From: Lamellibrachia columna
Lineage: Eukaryota > Annelida > Polychaeta > Sabellida > Siboglinidae
DNA: 64,000 nucleotides
Direction: 5' to 3'
Assembly (NCBI GenBank): GCA_963662155.1
Contig: OY759264.1
Span: 14,579,430 to 14,643,429 of the forward strand
The notes under the pieces were generated by a model. It was given only the letters and a program-made list of their open reading frames with translations, searched no databases and had not been told where the DNA came from. The position numbers and the translations under genes are program-made. Below are positions 12,054 through 25,400 of the stretch, piece by piece. Numbering within the stretch: position 1 is the stretch's first letter; each line of letters begins with the position of its first letter.

Positions 12054-13339
12054 GAACCAGGCCGTAGTCCTTATCCAATTATTTGTACTACTTGGCAAGT
12101 CGTCGAGTAGGATTCGCAGGGAGGGCAATGACTCCTAGGCTATGGCTATGCTACGCACATACTCAGAATCTTCTGTACGTGATTGAAGAATCTAGATAAT
12201 TCTAGCAACAATCTTTGGTGTTGATATCCTTAAAAACAAAATTGAAGAATTTGCCGACAGCTCGATGATAGGATAGACAACACTTGCCGTTTTCGTGACA
12301 TTTAAATCGTAATTTTGCACACGACGCAAAATTACGCGTACGGTTTTTTCTAATCGGAAAATAGTAAAAATCTAAACCCGACCATCATTAATTTAGTGCT
12401 CCGAAAATTCGCCAGGAGTCGCCACGTTTCCATACACGTGTGAGGTTTGTCGTTCGTTCCTATGTCCTGTCTTCAGTTTGTTGGTTGTGGGATGCAATTT
12501 TATTAGGTGAACACTGCAGGCGTATTTTGGTTTGATTTTCCTGTGTTACAGCGTAAATTGATTTGCAGCTTTTGATTCGGTTACGTAGCGTCGAATGGGC
12601 GATATTGTGGGGTTTACTCGTTTGCGAAAGGTACGTGGGCTGAGACTGGGCTGTGCAGAAATCCGTAACATCCGCAAACGAACCCATACGCCCCATATCG
12701 GGCTAGCTATGATGTTGTAAAACTCTTTATAGTCAAATACGTATTGCTTTAAGTTTAGCCAAAAATGTATAGCCAGGCATTAGCATTAATGTGCCTCAAG
12801 AAAACAACAAAGACAAAGTTACAAACGCTCATGTGTTCTGCATGTTTTTTAATAAAACTGCAGATGGCCAATTTGGCTCGACAAATTTATATGGCCCTTA
12901 CTAGGTAACTTTTGTTTAGCCAAGTCCAATGCCATGTGGCCTATGGTCCAAATGGACACCGACAACGCTAGCCTAGCATATGGGACTAATGGGTATCTAT
13001 GTCCGTTGGTTTGTTGCGCATGCTCAACATGAGCTTGCCATACAAACTGGGATATTTGACTTTGGCACAGCTGACAGTGCACTGGCACAGGCCACAGCTG
13101 AGTTGGCACTGGCCTTCGGACATGTTTTTTTAATTGAAGCAATGCGTGACCATATGTTATTCACATGCCACTTGACACCAAAAGCCTTGTTCTAAATGCA
13201 AATTCATAAAAAAACAGTATAGAGTCTACAGACGGACTCCTCTGCCCATAACTTCGTAAGATCACTGTATCTAAAAAAATTCATGAGTTACGGGTAAAGC
13301 GTAAGAGTTGGCATGTATGGTAATCGCCAAACAACTTGA

Positions 13340-13600
13340 CACACACTCTTCTCCCCTACATCTCTCGTTCTCCCCTCCCGTTCCTGCCAAATTTCTCTTC
13401 ACATAGTCCTCCCATCTCTATTGCGGTCTTCCTCTTCTCCTACTCTCCACTGTGAGTGCATCCGCTCTCTTCATCAACCGTTCCACATGTCTAACCCACT
13501 TTAACCAGCTCCTCACCAGCTTCCTCCTAAAACTCACACCAGCCTCCTCCTGAAACGCCTCCATCATTCATCATCCATCAAGAGTGGACAAGTTTTCACT
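13340..13600 (-). mobile_element. Decayed LINE 3' end, same family as 9260-9440
   Basis: Minus-strand frame with one stop reads WLKWVRHVERLMKRADAL, then SRRRGRPQ and RWEDYVKRNL. This matches the C-terminal region of LINE polyproteins (LxWxGHVxRM, GRPRxRWxD). It sits directly upstream of the PUS1 first coding exon and could contribute to its 5' UTR or promoter. Confidence 0.75.
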
Positions 13601-13679
13601 CCCACAATTCTTCTCACCCAGTTAGTTTTGCGGACTTTTTCTTGTTGTTTTCCGTTATTGGTATCGCTGTGCTCAGATA

Positions 13680-16364
13680 ATGGCAAGAAATGTAATGTTT
13701 GCCTTGAAATCAGGTGTTGTAGTCTGGTTGTCCTGCCTGATGTTGAGAAGGCTGCTTCGACAACTTGTGTCAGCAGTGAAAGATCTAAAGATGTCCGAGT
13801 TGACACAAGTCAAGACACCGCCAAAAATCACAACAATGAAGAGGTCCACCGATGATCCAAATGGAACGGAGGCTGGGTCAAAGAAGATGAAGACTGATAC
13901 TAACGAGGTAAGTAAGACTTCACTTTTGATAGATGTTTGTGCCACTTTTTGTCAGTCCAGCTTGGATCCAAATGTACATCTTTGTCCTTTCCTGAATGTT
14001 GATTGTTGCCAAACTTTGTTGTCGTCATAGACATATTGTGCTGAGTAAGATATTTACTGTTGTGTTCCTGTTTTTTATAACCTTGGGATGATCTCAGCAC
14101 AGAATGACCTGTGTCCAGTTTCAACAATATTGTATTTGCTAGATGACACTTCAGCTGTTATAATCAGACTTGGGTGTCAAATAAATTATGTCAATTCCAG
14201 TTACGCATTCTGAGTCCATTAAGTCAGCACCCCTTCGACCTGTGATCAGAAAGTTGGGGGGGGAATACATCAACATATGAATGCAAATAAGATATCGGGA
14301 CAACTAGGAATGAAGCAATGAATGCACTATTGTGATTTTTCCAAAATGTCATGATTTAAAATCATCCTCAGAACACAATTGATATGTTTGGTTTATCGTA
14401 CGTTAACTTAGACCAACATAACAAAACCTGCTAAAGCTTGCTGCAATCTGCTCTGGGTTTACAGGAGAACACAGAGAAAGTGCCTCGATTCCGGAGAAAG
14501 AAAGTTGCCATGTTATTGCTGTACAATGGCGCAGGTTACCAAGGTTTACAACGGTAACACTTTAATAATATAATTTAGATTTTCTTTTAAAAACAAAGTT
14601 TACTCACTCAATGTTTCCTAGCAATCTCTACTTCTGACTCTTCATCTTTGTAGCAGGGAGTGCTTTTATATAAAAAGCTGTACATGAAATGTCTGTTGCA
14701 AATCAGGAATCCGAATGCGAAGACGATAGAGAGCGACTTACTGCAGGCAATGGTGGAAGCGGGAGTCATTAACCAAGATGGGGCTGATGACCCAGGATCT
14801 AAGGTATAGACATTAATCTCAACGTGAATGACACCTATCGGCTAAGGATAAAACTACGGTTGAGGGTTGCATTTGCGACGTCATCACGATGTTTGTGACG
14901 TCATTGCTATGTTTGAGACGTCATTATGTTGTTTGCGACGTCATTATAAAGTTTGTGACGTCACTGCTATGCCTGAAACTGGTAGTTCATATCTAAAAAT
15001 TATTATTTCCAAAAACGGTTATTTTATTATTTATAACACATATGACACCTGTTGGCTGAGAATGAAAAAAAACACTGCTAATGTCGTGTCACAAATATCG
15101 TCTGTTGGTTGCAGCTTCCTTCTACTTGTGCTCTTCCTTGTTGATCCCATTATGAAGGGGTGTGGCTTGTTTATGTACTGCTGCATCACCTCGGCTGTTA
15201 TCCCTTCCACTTCTCCCTGTTCACAGCCTCCTCCCTCCACTTGTCGCCCTCTTCCGCCTTTCCTTCATTCCTCTTTGCACAGTCCTCCTGTCTTTGTTGC
15301 GGTCTACCCCTTTTCCTACGACCTGGTTATTTCATTGCCTCTGCTTTCTTTGGAAGTTGACTCGCTTCCATCCACACCGAGTCGACTGTCTTTTTTCCCG
15401 TTAAGCTGAACTGCCTCCCAATCTCTTCCCTCAGGTCATTCATCCTCCTTTGTACTTCACTTTGTTTATTGAACTTTGCATTATTGAACTGTTGTAACTA
15501 ATTTTCTTACAAACATTGCATATTAATCGGATCTGTCTAAAACTGTTGTGACGGTTTATTGGGGGTGATCTGTATAGATATTTTTTAACGTTTGTAGTAG
15601 AGAAATAGTAAAACAGAAACATCACTGGTTTGAAGTGGCCCCTAAGAAACATTGAATTTTTGAAATGGCCCCTAAGAAACATTGCTGGTTTGAAATGGCC
15701 CCTAAGAAAAAAAAAATGTTTTGAAATGGCCCCTAAGAAACATTGCTGGTTTGAAATGGCCCCTAAGAAAAATTTATGTTTTGAAATGGCCCCTAGGGCT
15801 TCCCACTCAGGGTTGTTTTGTTCTTGTTGTCTCCCAGATTAGCTTCCAGCGAGCGGCACGGACAGACAAGGGAGTGTCTGCTGCCGGCCAAGTTGTTTCT
15901 CTCAAGATAAGTCACCCTCTTTGTGATAAGTATTTAGTTTATTCAAGTAACTTAATCCTTGAGTGAATGGATGTTCCAGTTTCTTGTATTGTTGCATCAG
16001 ACGTTATTGACCTCTCGAAATATTTTGGCCGACTCATATCTGCATTTTTTAATATTAAAATGAATGTCAGAACTGGTGACCCCAGCGTTTATCTGAATGT
16101 GACAGCAAATATATAATTTATTTACAATTAGTAACTGCACTGTTCAATTAAATGATTGTTTTGTGTATTAACAAAGTGTTGATGATGTAGCACGCTGAAA
16201 CGGAAAAGCAAACTAAATTTTATTTGTGCTTCAGTTTTCTCATAGTTATGTGTAACAGTTGTGGTTGTCTCTCACTTGGATATGCTTCAACAAATCATGA
16301 TTTAAAACAAATATTTAATATTAAAAAATTTAAATAATTTTTTATTATATTATATTTATATATA

Positions 16365-16430
<66 letters not shown>

Positions 16431-19400
16431 TATTAACTGTTCAGACATGTTCTATTAATGTTGATTTATATATAATAATATATATATATATAATTATATA
16501 TATCCTATTACCATTGATTTGGATACTTCTTTTATGCTGTTTTATGCTATTTGAATGTGACTTAAAATAAAAAAGATTTTTATTAATAAAAAATTTTTAA
16601 TTTTTTTTTCTTATATTAGGATATAAATCAAACAACCCTGCTTTATTGTCTTCTTTCTGTGTTGATACATCTTCATAGACGTAGAATCGCCAGTGGAGAA
16701 GATAAACAAACATCTTCCGGACCAAATCAGAGTGATTGGTGAGTTACTTTGTCTGTCTGTTCTTGTTTTAAAAAATAACTATATGATGACATTTTGATAG
16801 TAATATATATATAAAGTATTGTGTTGAGCATATTTATTTTTTAGATACATAGCCATGTCTGGAGGTGTACTCTTGAGTGCTGAATAAGCGTCCCTATACG
16901 CATATTTATTTGATGAAAAATGCTACCCTATATGCACCTTATTTGGCACTATATAGTCACGCCTCGTTATTACGCACCCCGTTATTACTTGGATTCGGAT
17001 ATAATGCGGTAAGTCATGGACCCTGATTTTCTGCCGCCATGGGAAAATGCCAAATGGACCTGCTTAAACCTACTTAGAATTGCTTTGACAATATTCTCAA
17101 GAAACATTAGGCGAACAATGTCAATGAACGAGTATCAACGTGTTGTTTGTTTTGCGCTGCCACTGACATCAATCGCTGTCGCTGGCTTCGCTTCGACGGT
17201 TTGTAAATTGCAATCGAGATTCACAAATACGCCTCACGTAAGAATCAGATTAACAGTTTTAAATGCATTTAGTATGCGATACCAACATAACATTTGGGTG
17301 AAATGACATGCTTCCACTACATTGCAAATTTAATCGTTTTTGCGACGCAAAACTAACATACCAAATTCCTAACCCAAGGCTCTACAAGTGCGCGAAAATA
17401 CGAATTCGTCATCCGCACACGAAACATTGAATCGATGTTAAATGGTGCGTAATAAATTTATGTCATTTTCTGTGTTTTATCAGCTTACATACTACGTTTG
17501 TCAGATCATATACGTTTTCGGATGCTCAGAACCAGGTTATTATTTTCGATTTGTAGGCCTATTGGTCCAGTACATCATCATCATAGTAGATCTATTCCAT
17601 AACGGTATACGTACATGTGTTTTATTCAGTTCAAGAATCAAAAGGGTGTGACATTTAAAAAATAATACACATTGATGCTAGTATAAGTTTAATAAGTTCC
17701 ATGCATGTTGGCGTATAAGATAGCATTCATGGACTTGGTGCAGTGGGCGGCGATCGCTGTTGTTTAGTAGCTCCCTGGTGGCAGATATGGGAACACCTAA
17801 CGCGCTTCGTGTACAGCACGGTCCGAAGTCATGAACCCCGGCTGCCACATTATAACGAGGCTCGACTGTACTATTATTAAATTTAAACATTTGTGCCATC
17901 CTATAATCTCGGATAATCATGACAAATTATGCAGGGTATAATTTTTAGGAGAGCAATTGCTCTCACTCCCTATTGCTAGCACTAATCAATCATCCACTGA
18001 GCGGTTTACCGCTCGCACTAAAATCACTTGCTCCCAACTGGAGCTGCATGTGGCTCCCTCTGACGGCTAAGTTTTCATCCTTTCGAATGACAGTCGTGAA
18101 TTCAGCAGGATCCCGTGCTTCTGAGGATCTTAGATTTTGATCCCGAATCATTAGACCGTTAGATTTCCATGATTACATGAATCGCTCAGAATCCTTAGTT
18201 CTCGGGAGCTCGGCATTATATATTATTAGTTAAAATGCTATTATCACTGCGTAAACCGACCATAAATGGCCGCTGTGTCAAGCACCTCAAACCGGTCGTA
18301 ACCGGCTGGTGGTGGTTTCTACTGAAACAGGCTTGCATGTTTAGTTCAATAAAACTGTAATGTCCATTTAGAAACGGAAAATTCCCCTTTTTCGCAGATA
18401 TAAAATGCGGTTACTGTATCTGCGGTGATGCGAATATGCACAAAGTTTACGCATATTCGGCAGAAAAAAAACAATACACAGCAATCTGCGTAGTTTTGTA
18501 AGGAAGCCTTGGCTTCATGTCATGTAAAAAAAATTGTGACTTTTTTGCACCGTAGTATTATTTGTTTTGAACAGTTTGCCCCCCTATACTGTTATTCGGC
18601 ACTATACTATTATTAAATTTGACCGATTTGCCACCCTATACTGTTATTTGGTCTATGCGTTTATTTGGCACTCAAGAGTAAGCTAATGGACAATGTAGTC
18701 ACCCAGTCAAAAAGCTGATTGTGTATTGATTAACTAAAAGCTTTGTATTCATGAAAGGATGTTCTTTTTGACTGGGTGTCTAGATTATTAATTGAACTAT
18801 ACAACCGGTTCTTAAAGTAAGTCATACTTTATTCTTTGCATTTCAAAATAATCATACACCCCCCCACACACACCTGTGGTTTGATATTTTTCCATCCAGG
18901 GATCAAACGTGTGACACAAGGCTTCAACTCCAAGAATCACTGCGTGGCAAGAACCTATCTCTACGTCATTCCAACTCTGGCATTCTGCCCGGTAGAAAAG
19001 GTGAACATTTCAGTGCTGTCTGAGGTCTAAGATAGTAGACTTTCTGGTTAATTAATTGATTACTCATTTATTCAAGGGAATGGCTTTGCCATAAATGAAA
19101 ATATGTATTTATGAAGCGTACATTAGTAAATGCATCGGTATAAAGTAAACATTTGTTAATTCATGGCTTTTTGTGATTATTTAGTTGTTGAATTTGTTGA
19201 TCGCATAGTATTTGCTTTTCAACCTTCAAATATACTGACATCAGAACAGTTTGTTAGACTGATTTATAATTACTATTGATATGAACAAATCTTTCTTCTA
19301 GATTGTCAGAGAAGACTTCCGCATCACAGGTATGTAAAAAAACATCATGCGGGCAGTTTCCCCTCTCTCTGTAATATAATTTCATAGCATCTAATTGATG

Positions 19401-22400
19401 GATCTATCGAGTAAGTTTTTGCTTAGCAACGCAACATGTACAAACTAACAACAAACGTGTCTGCCACAAATGTGAAACTGTCAGACATTCCGTCGTATCC
19501 ATTTAAAACTTTTCTGTCGATTGCTGAAAGCTTTCAGGACTAGCAGAAAGCTAAATCCATTTATCAGTCTCTCTGAGTATTTGGTGTCCGAATTGCAAGT
19601 CCCCATGCGACTATCTTCATCATAGCTCTGTCACTTCGTCTGTCAGTATATAAACATGGTTGCTATGGCAAAGCTTGACAGAGGTCAGTATCAAGGGCAA
19701 TAACAACAGACGTGGAGCATATGCTTATTGGTCATAATTATGATTGTGATGTCAGACTGGAACCGAAAATTTTGTTCCATGATATTATCACAGTACATTT
19801 GTTTCTTTTCAGATGACATTGTGGCAAAAGTGAACCGCGTCTTACAACAGTACAAAGGCACACACAATTTCCACAACTTTACGTCGGGAAAGTGAGTGGA
19901 AGGTCACCAGTTCAAGGTCACCATTCTTGATTCTACTTTCAACACTTGATTTATATATGCTAATGTTATATTATTCCTGTTATTTCCGTTGTATGGACAT
20001 AATTCTGAGGTATTTATTAAAATTCATGAAAATTTACCATGGTTGCTGCTGTGTTGCTAAACAAATGTGTATTAAATGTATATTAGCACATTAAATATGT
20101 GAATATGAAAGTCAATTCTTTGATGAATTTTCCAAAAGTTTGCACTCTTATTAAACCGACTGTGCATACTATTTAAACTTTTCACCCACTACAGAGGATG
20201 GATTTCTAAAGACATACATCGAGTCTAACCCGATACAGCCTTTGGTTGCCTTTATAAAGTTAACGTTGATGATATAATAGAAAAATCCACTTTATTATGG
20301 TAATTAAACAGATGACACTTTTCTGTCTTTCCATAACGTGTTGTGGCTAACTTAGTACCACTTTGGAGCCAAAAACATCCTTGATTTCTGTTGTTTCTTC
20401 GTAGAAAACCCGAGGAGGCCAGTGCAAAGAGATACATCATGGAATTCAGTGTAAGTGGTGTGAGAAGATCTAGAAGTAGGGATATCTCATTTTTCTCTAA
20501 AACTATCGTTGGATCGCCACTGAACTTTGATGTACCAGGCTACCAGTACCATCTTGTTAGCTACCAGTACCGTCTTGTTAGCCATCGTAGAAACAGGAAA
20601 TAATAATAATACTATTTTTCTATAGCGCTAATTCCCGCATGGCGGATCGATGCGCTGTACAAGAAATATAATAAATGTATATTAATAAATATAAATAGAT
20701 AAAATGTAACTTATTAAAAATATCTATATATGTACACTGGTTTTAAGACGTACAATACTAAAAAGAGGAATGTAAATTATATAAATAAAATTAAACTTTG
20801 GTTTTAAGACTTACAATGCTAAACCTTTGTATGTAAATTATATAAATTAATTTAAAACAAATTAAACACTGGTTTAAAGACGTACAGTACTATGTAAATT
20901 ATGTAAACTAATATAAAAATAAATACTGTACCAAAAATTTATATGTAAATTATATAAACTAAACTAATACTGTACTAACAATTTTTTATGTAAACTATAT
21001 AAATAAATATAAAAACTAAACACTAATTAAAATGTATATAACACTAAAAAGAAATTATAAAGCAATGTCCATCATTTAAAAACAATTTGAATTAATTAAA
21101 ATGTCTAATAAAAAGATATGTCTTTAAACACTTTCTAAACACAGAAAGTGTCCCCAATGCACGAATGTTCACAGGTAATTCATTCCATAGTCATGGTGCT
21201 GCTGCGCCAAATGCCGAATCGCCAATACACTTCTTTGTTATGCCTTGGTGCAGTGTTGGCGCATAGTTCTGGCGTAGGCGTCCGTCACGTTTTCATGGTT
21301 GAACAAGTTCTGCAAAAACCATTGATGCATTTATAAGTCATTACCAACATCGGCTCTCAACCGGCAGCCAATGCAGCTCCTTCAACACTGGTGTGATGTG
21401 GTCGTGTTTACTGGTGCGTGTTATTAGCCTGGCTGCATTGTTCTGGACACGCTGCAACTGGGCTGTCTGTGATAACGGTATGTTATGCAAGAGGGAGTTA
21501 CAGTAGTCCAGGCGAGAGGTGACGAGTGCATTGACAGCACTTTTCGCGGCTTCAGTTGTTAAATAGTGCCGTATTGATGACAGTCTGTAATGATGGTAGT
21601 TACATGCGGCACACACTGCAGTCACATGATCTGTCATCGTCAGATGTTGATCCATGTGAACTCCCAAATTCCTTATGCGATCTGATGGTGAAACATACAT
21701 ACTGGGTACTGAAGTTTTGTTTGACATGAAATTGGTACTTGATAATGAAGTTGTAAGACAATCCGTGTGTTACAATCAACATCAATGAAAACATCAATCA
21801 GTCAAAATGGGATCGTCGTTAAAATTGCAATATGACCAGTCAGTGTGGTGGAATCGTTAAAATTGCATTTCAACCAGTCAAGAGTTGTGGAATTGTTGTT
21901 AAAATATGTTTTGACCAGTCAAAGTGGGATTACGCATGAATCTGTAGTGATGATATAAACTATATGTTGGTTTCCTGTGTTTTTTGCTTTAGATGGGCGA
22001 GCCGTTTGTACGAGAGGGTCTTGAATTTGCTGTGGTGACAGTAAAAGGGCAAAGTTTCATGATACACCAGATTCGCAAGATGATTGGTGAGAACATGTGC
22101 ATATGTCATTAAATAATATCTATAGTGTCGCGATAGCTCTATTACTGTTGTGATAGTTTCATGACTAATGGTGAGTAGTCAGGAAAACAGTCCCAAACTG
22201 TAATTCACGGGTGGCGCTATCGCATAACCTTGGATGTAATTGATTAGTAATGCTAAATCCATGAATGCCCAGAATAGTTGAAATAACATGTTTCTTTATC
22301 TTCTTACAGTGACACAAGTAGAACTGTTTTGTCGACTATCATTACTATCGATAGTTCAGTGTAGTATCAACAATAGCTATCGATAGTAATGCAGTGTCAC

Positions 22401-25400
22401 TGCAATGCATCGTTAGTTTGATGTATTGGTGCACTCCTACTGTCCATGCATTTTCTCTCTGTCTGTCTGTATTTCTGTCTGCCTGCTCCTGGCTGTAATA
22501 TTTCACAGTGGCTCACACACATTTTTGTAAAAATTATCCAAGCAACAAACTTGGGTTTATAACACACTAGCCTCTTCGTTAGTTAAATGTCTCTAAATAA
22601 AGCTTTTTGATAGCATATCTGAGGATCTTCAAACCACTTTATTACTATGAAAAAAAACTTCATTTGACATGACATACGTCCTGTATAACAAGATACAGTC
22701 TTTACTTTTAAATAAACCTTTACCAGATCCAACTAGCAGAAGTAAAGATGCGAGTGTCTTGTTGTGTCTGTCACCAGGTATCGCCATAGCCATTGTGCGG
22801 GGCCTGGCGAGTGAACAGTCAATCGATAAAGCTTGGGGACCAGACAAGGTATGGACTGTCAGCAACTGTCTTCCTAAGTGCCTCAACATACTATGATTGA
22901 GCTAGAGTATGTATGTATGTATACATGTACATACGTACGTACATTTTGCAATTCTTCCAAGATGCTTTGTACATACGTATGTACGTACATACTGTCTTCG
23001 AAAAGTTGCACAACATATTATGTTGTGCAACTCTCCCAAGACACTTAGGTACGTACGTACAAGACGCTTTGTTGTCTCTCCCATTGATAATTTGTTGTCT
23101 CTCCCATTGACAATTTGTTGTCTCTCCCATTGACAATTTGTTGTCTATCCCATTGACAATTTGTTGTCTCTCCCATTGACAGTTTGTTGTTTCTCCCGTT
23201 GACACTTTGTTGTCTCTCCCATTGACAGTTTGTTGTCTCTCCCATTGACAGTTTGTGGTTTCTCCTGTTGACAGTTTGTTGTCTCTCCCGTTGACAGTTT
23301 GTTGTCTCTCCCATTGACAGTTTGTTGTCTCTCCCATTGACAGGTTGTTGTCTCTCCCGTTGACAGTTTGTTGTCTCTCCCGTTGACAGTTTGTTGTCTC
23401 TCCTGTTGACAGTTTGTTGTCTCTTCCCATTGACAGTTTGATGTCTCTCCCATTGACAGTTTGTAGATAAGTATGTACTCCCGTTGACAGTTTGTTGTCT
23501 CTCCTGTTGACAGTTTGTTGTCTCTCCCGTTGACAGTTTGTTGTCTCTCCCATTGACAGTTTGTTGTCTCTCCCGTTGACAGTTTGTTGTCTCTCCCGTT
23601 GACAGTTTGTTGTCTCTCCCGTTGACAGTTTGTTGTCTCTCCCGTTGACAGTTTGTTGTCTCTCCCATTGACAGTTTGTTGTCTCTCCCATTGACAATTT
23701 GTTGTCTCTCCCGTTTACAGTTTGTTGTCTCTCCCATTGACAGGTTGTTGTCTCTTCTGTTGACAGTTTGTTGTCTCTCGCATTACCAATTTGTTGTCTC
23801 CCATTGACAGTTTGTAGATAAGTATGTACTTCTGTTGACAGTTTGACGTCCCTGTAGCCCCTAGCCTGGGACTGCTGCTTGATTATTTACACTACGACGC
23901 ATACAATCGCAAGTACGGCAGTGATGGCATGCACGTACCCGTCGCTTGGGACGAATACGAAGTAAGTTAGAAGCAATTAAGGCTGGTCTAATTACACAAT
24001 ATGAAACCAGTTTTTTTCTTACAGTTACATTTCCAAATTTGTCAAATCAATGAGCAACCATGCAACTCAGCACATACACATGCGCGATAACGTAAACAAT
24101 AGATCCAACGTCATTGCTTGTGCTATTTTGTACTCTGTGACCCTTTCATAGCTGCACTGCAGGACAATATTGTGTGCTGGGCATAGAATTTTCTCAAGCT
24201 TTTTGTTCCTTTTGTGGTATTTTGTGACCAAATATACTTCAGTCATAAAATAACAGTCAGCCTCGTTTTGACTACTGCGATGCACACCCATTCAGTACTC
24301 AATGTATGGGAGCGATATCTTGAACTCCACTCGTACTGCAATCAACAACCATCACGGCTTTCTCAATAGTGTTGTAATGTAATGTAATATATATATATTA
24401 TATATATATATATAATTCTGTACAGTGATAAATGTTGTTATTGTGTTGTGTTTTTCATGTAGGATGTGATTGAGAAGTTCAAGGAGGAGAATATATTCTC
24501 GGCCATCTACCACTCGGAGAAGGAGGACCGATCCGTATCCTTTTTACATGCAACACAAAGTTGTCTTGGTGAAAAAATTTACATGAAGTTTTCATGAAAA
24601 GACTAGTAATTTCTAGTAACCCCAACCTTCACTCGCACCCGTCCCTCTGACCCCCAACCTGGAGTGCTTCCCTTGCACCCCTCTCACACCCCCCAATCTG
24701 GTGGGCTTCCCTAGCATCCCTCTCTCAGATCCCCTAACCTGGTGGGTGTCTCTTGCATGCCCCCCAACCTAGAGGGCTTCCCTCAGACCTCCCAAACTGG
24801 TGGGGCAACCACTGTCTCTTGGGCAAAATAAATTAAAAAACGTCCAAAAGTGGCTGATAATACGTTCCACCAAACACCTTTCAGCCACATTTGACTGATT
24901 TGCTCACTGGGTGAAGAGAAAAATAAAATTTTATAAAAGAAGACACTGTGTCATAGAGGACACTATTTCTGTTATACCCCGGCGACGTGTTATTTTGAAG
25001 TGAAGGTTTGACAGTTTTCAATAACAAAGCTCGGCGAGAGTGCCAACATCCTCAACTGAAGTTGTGTCATTGAGTATACCAATATGAAGGTTATGGATGT
25101 ACATATTTTGTTTAGATACAGCTTAAAAAATTTTCAGAATTTAATTGCAAACGTTTTGCAAACAACCTTGACCTTCGCGGTGCCATAAAACAACACACAC
25201 TGACTTGTGTACGTCAATGGTGTAAAATACTCAATGTAAACAAAAGCCACAATATGCTATTTTTCGCTCGCATTCTGAAAGCTTATTTGACTGAAAAACT
25301 GGATCTCTGCATAAAACTGGAGTCAAGATAATACTCAGGTAAATTTAACTTTTATGATGGATATGTTTTGCTTATAAGTACCAGTGCCGTGGTGTATCCT

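Larger units (their letters stand above)
10397..13679. other. PCED1 3' region and PUS1 5' flank
   Basis: Presumed PCED1 3' UTR with two tandem duplications, then about 1.6 kb of CpG-bearing sequence (12290-12700) that could hold the PUS1 promoter. At 12595-12630 a 12-codon frame starting ATGGGCGATATTG ends at a good donor (GTACGT) in the phase needed for PUS1 exon 2, so it might be an alternative first exon. That is speculative. The rest holds no recognisable gene. Confidence 0.45.

Noticed and set aside
22891..23737. Long minus-strand open frames of about 230-270 codons repeating [14 protein letters not shown]
   Set aside because: They read through the 23-bp PUS1 intron 11 minisatellite on the antisense strand. 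Openness follows from the unit lacking stops on that strand; there is no start context, domain or splice partner.
22891..23850. CRISPR-like appearance of the regularly spaced repeats
   Set aside because: Units are directly adjacent without unique spacers, inside an intron of an animal gene, and grade into one another as minisatellites do.
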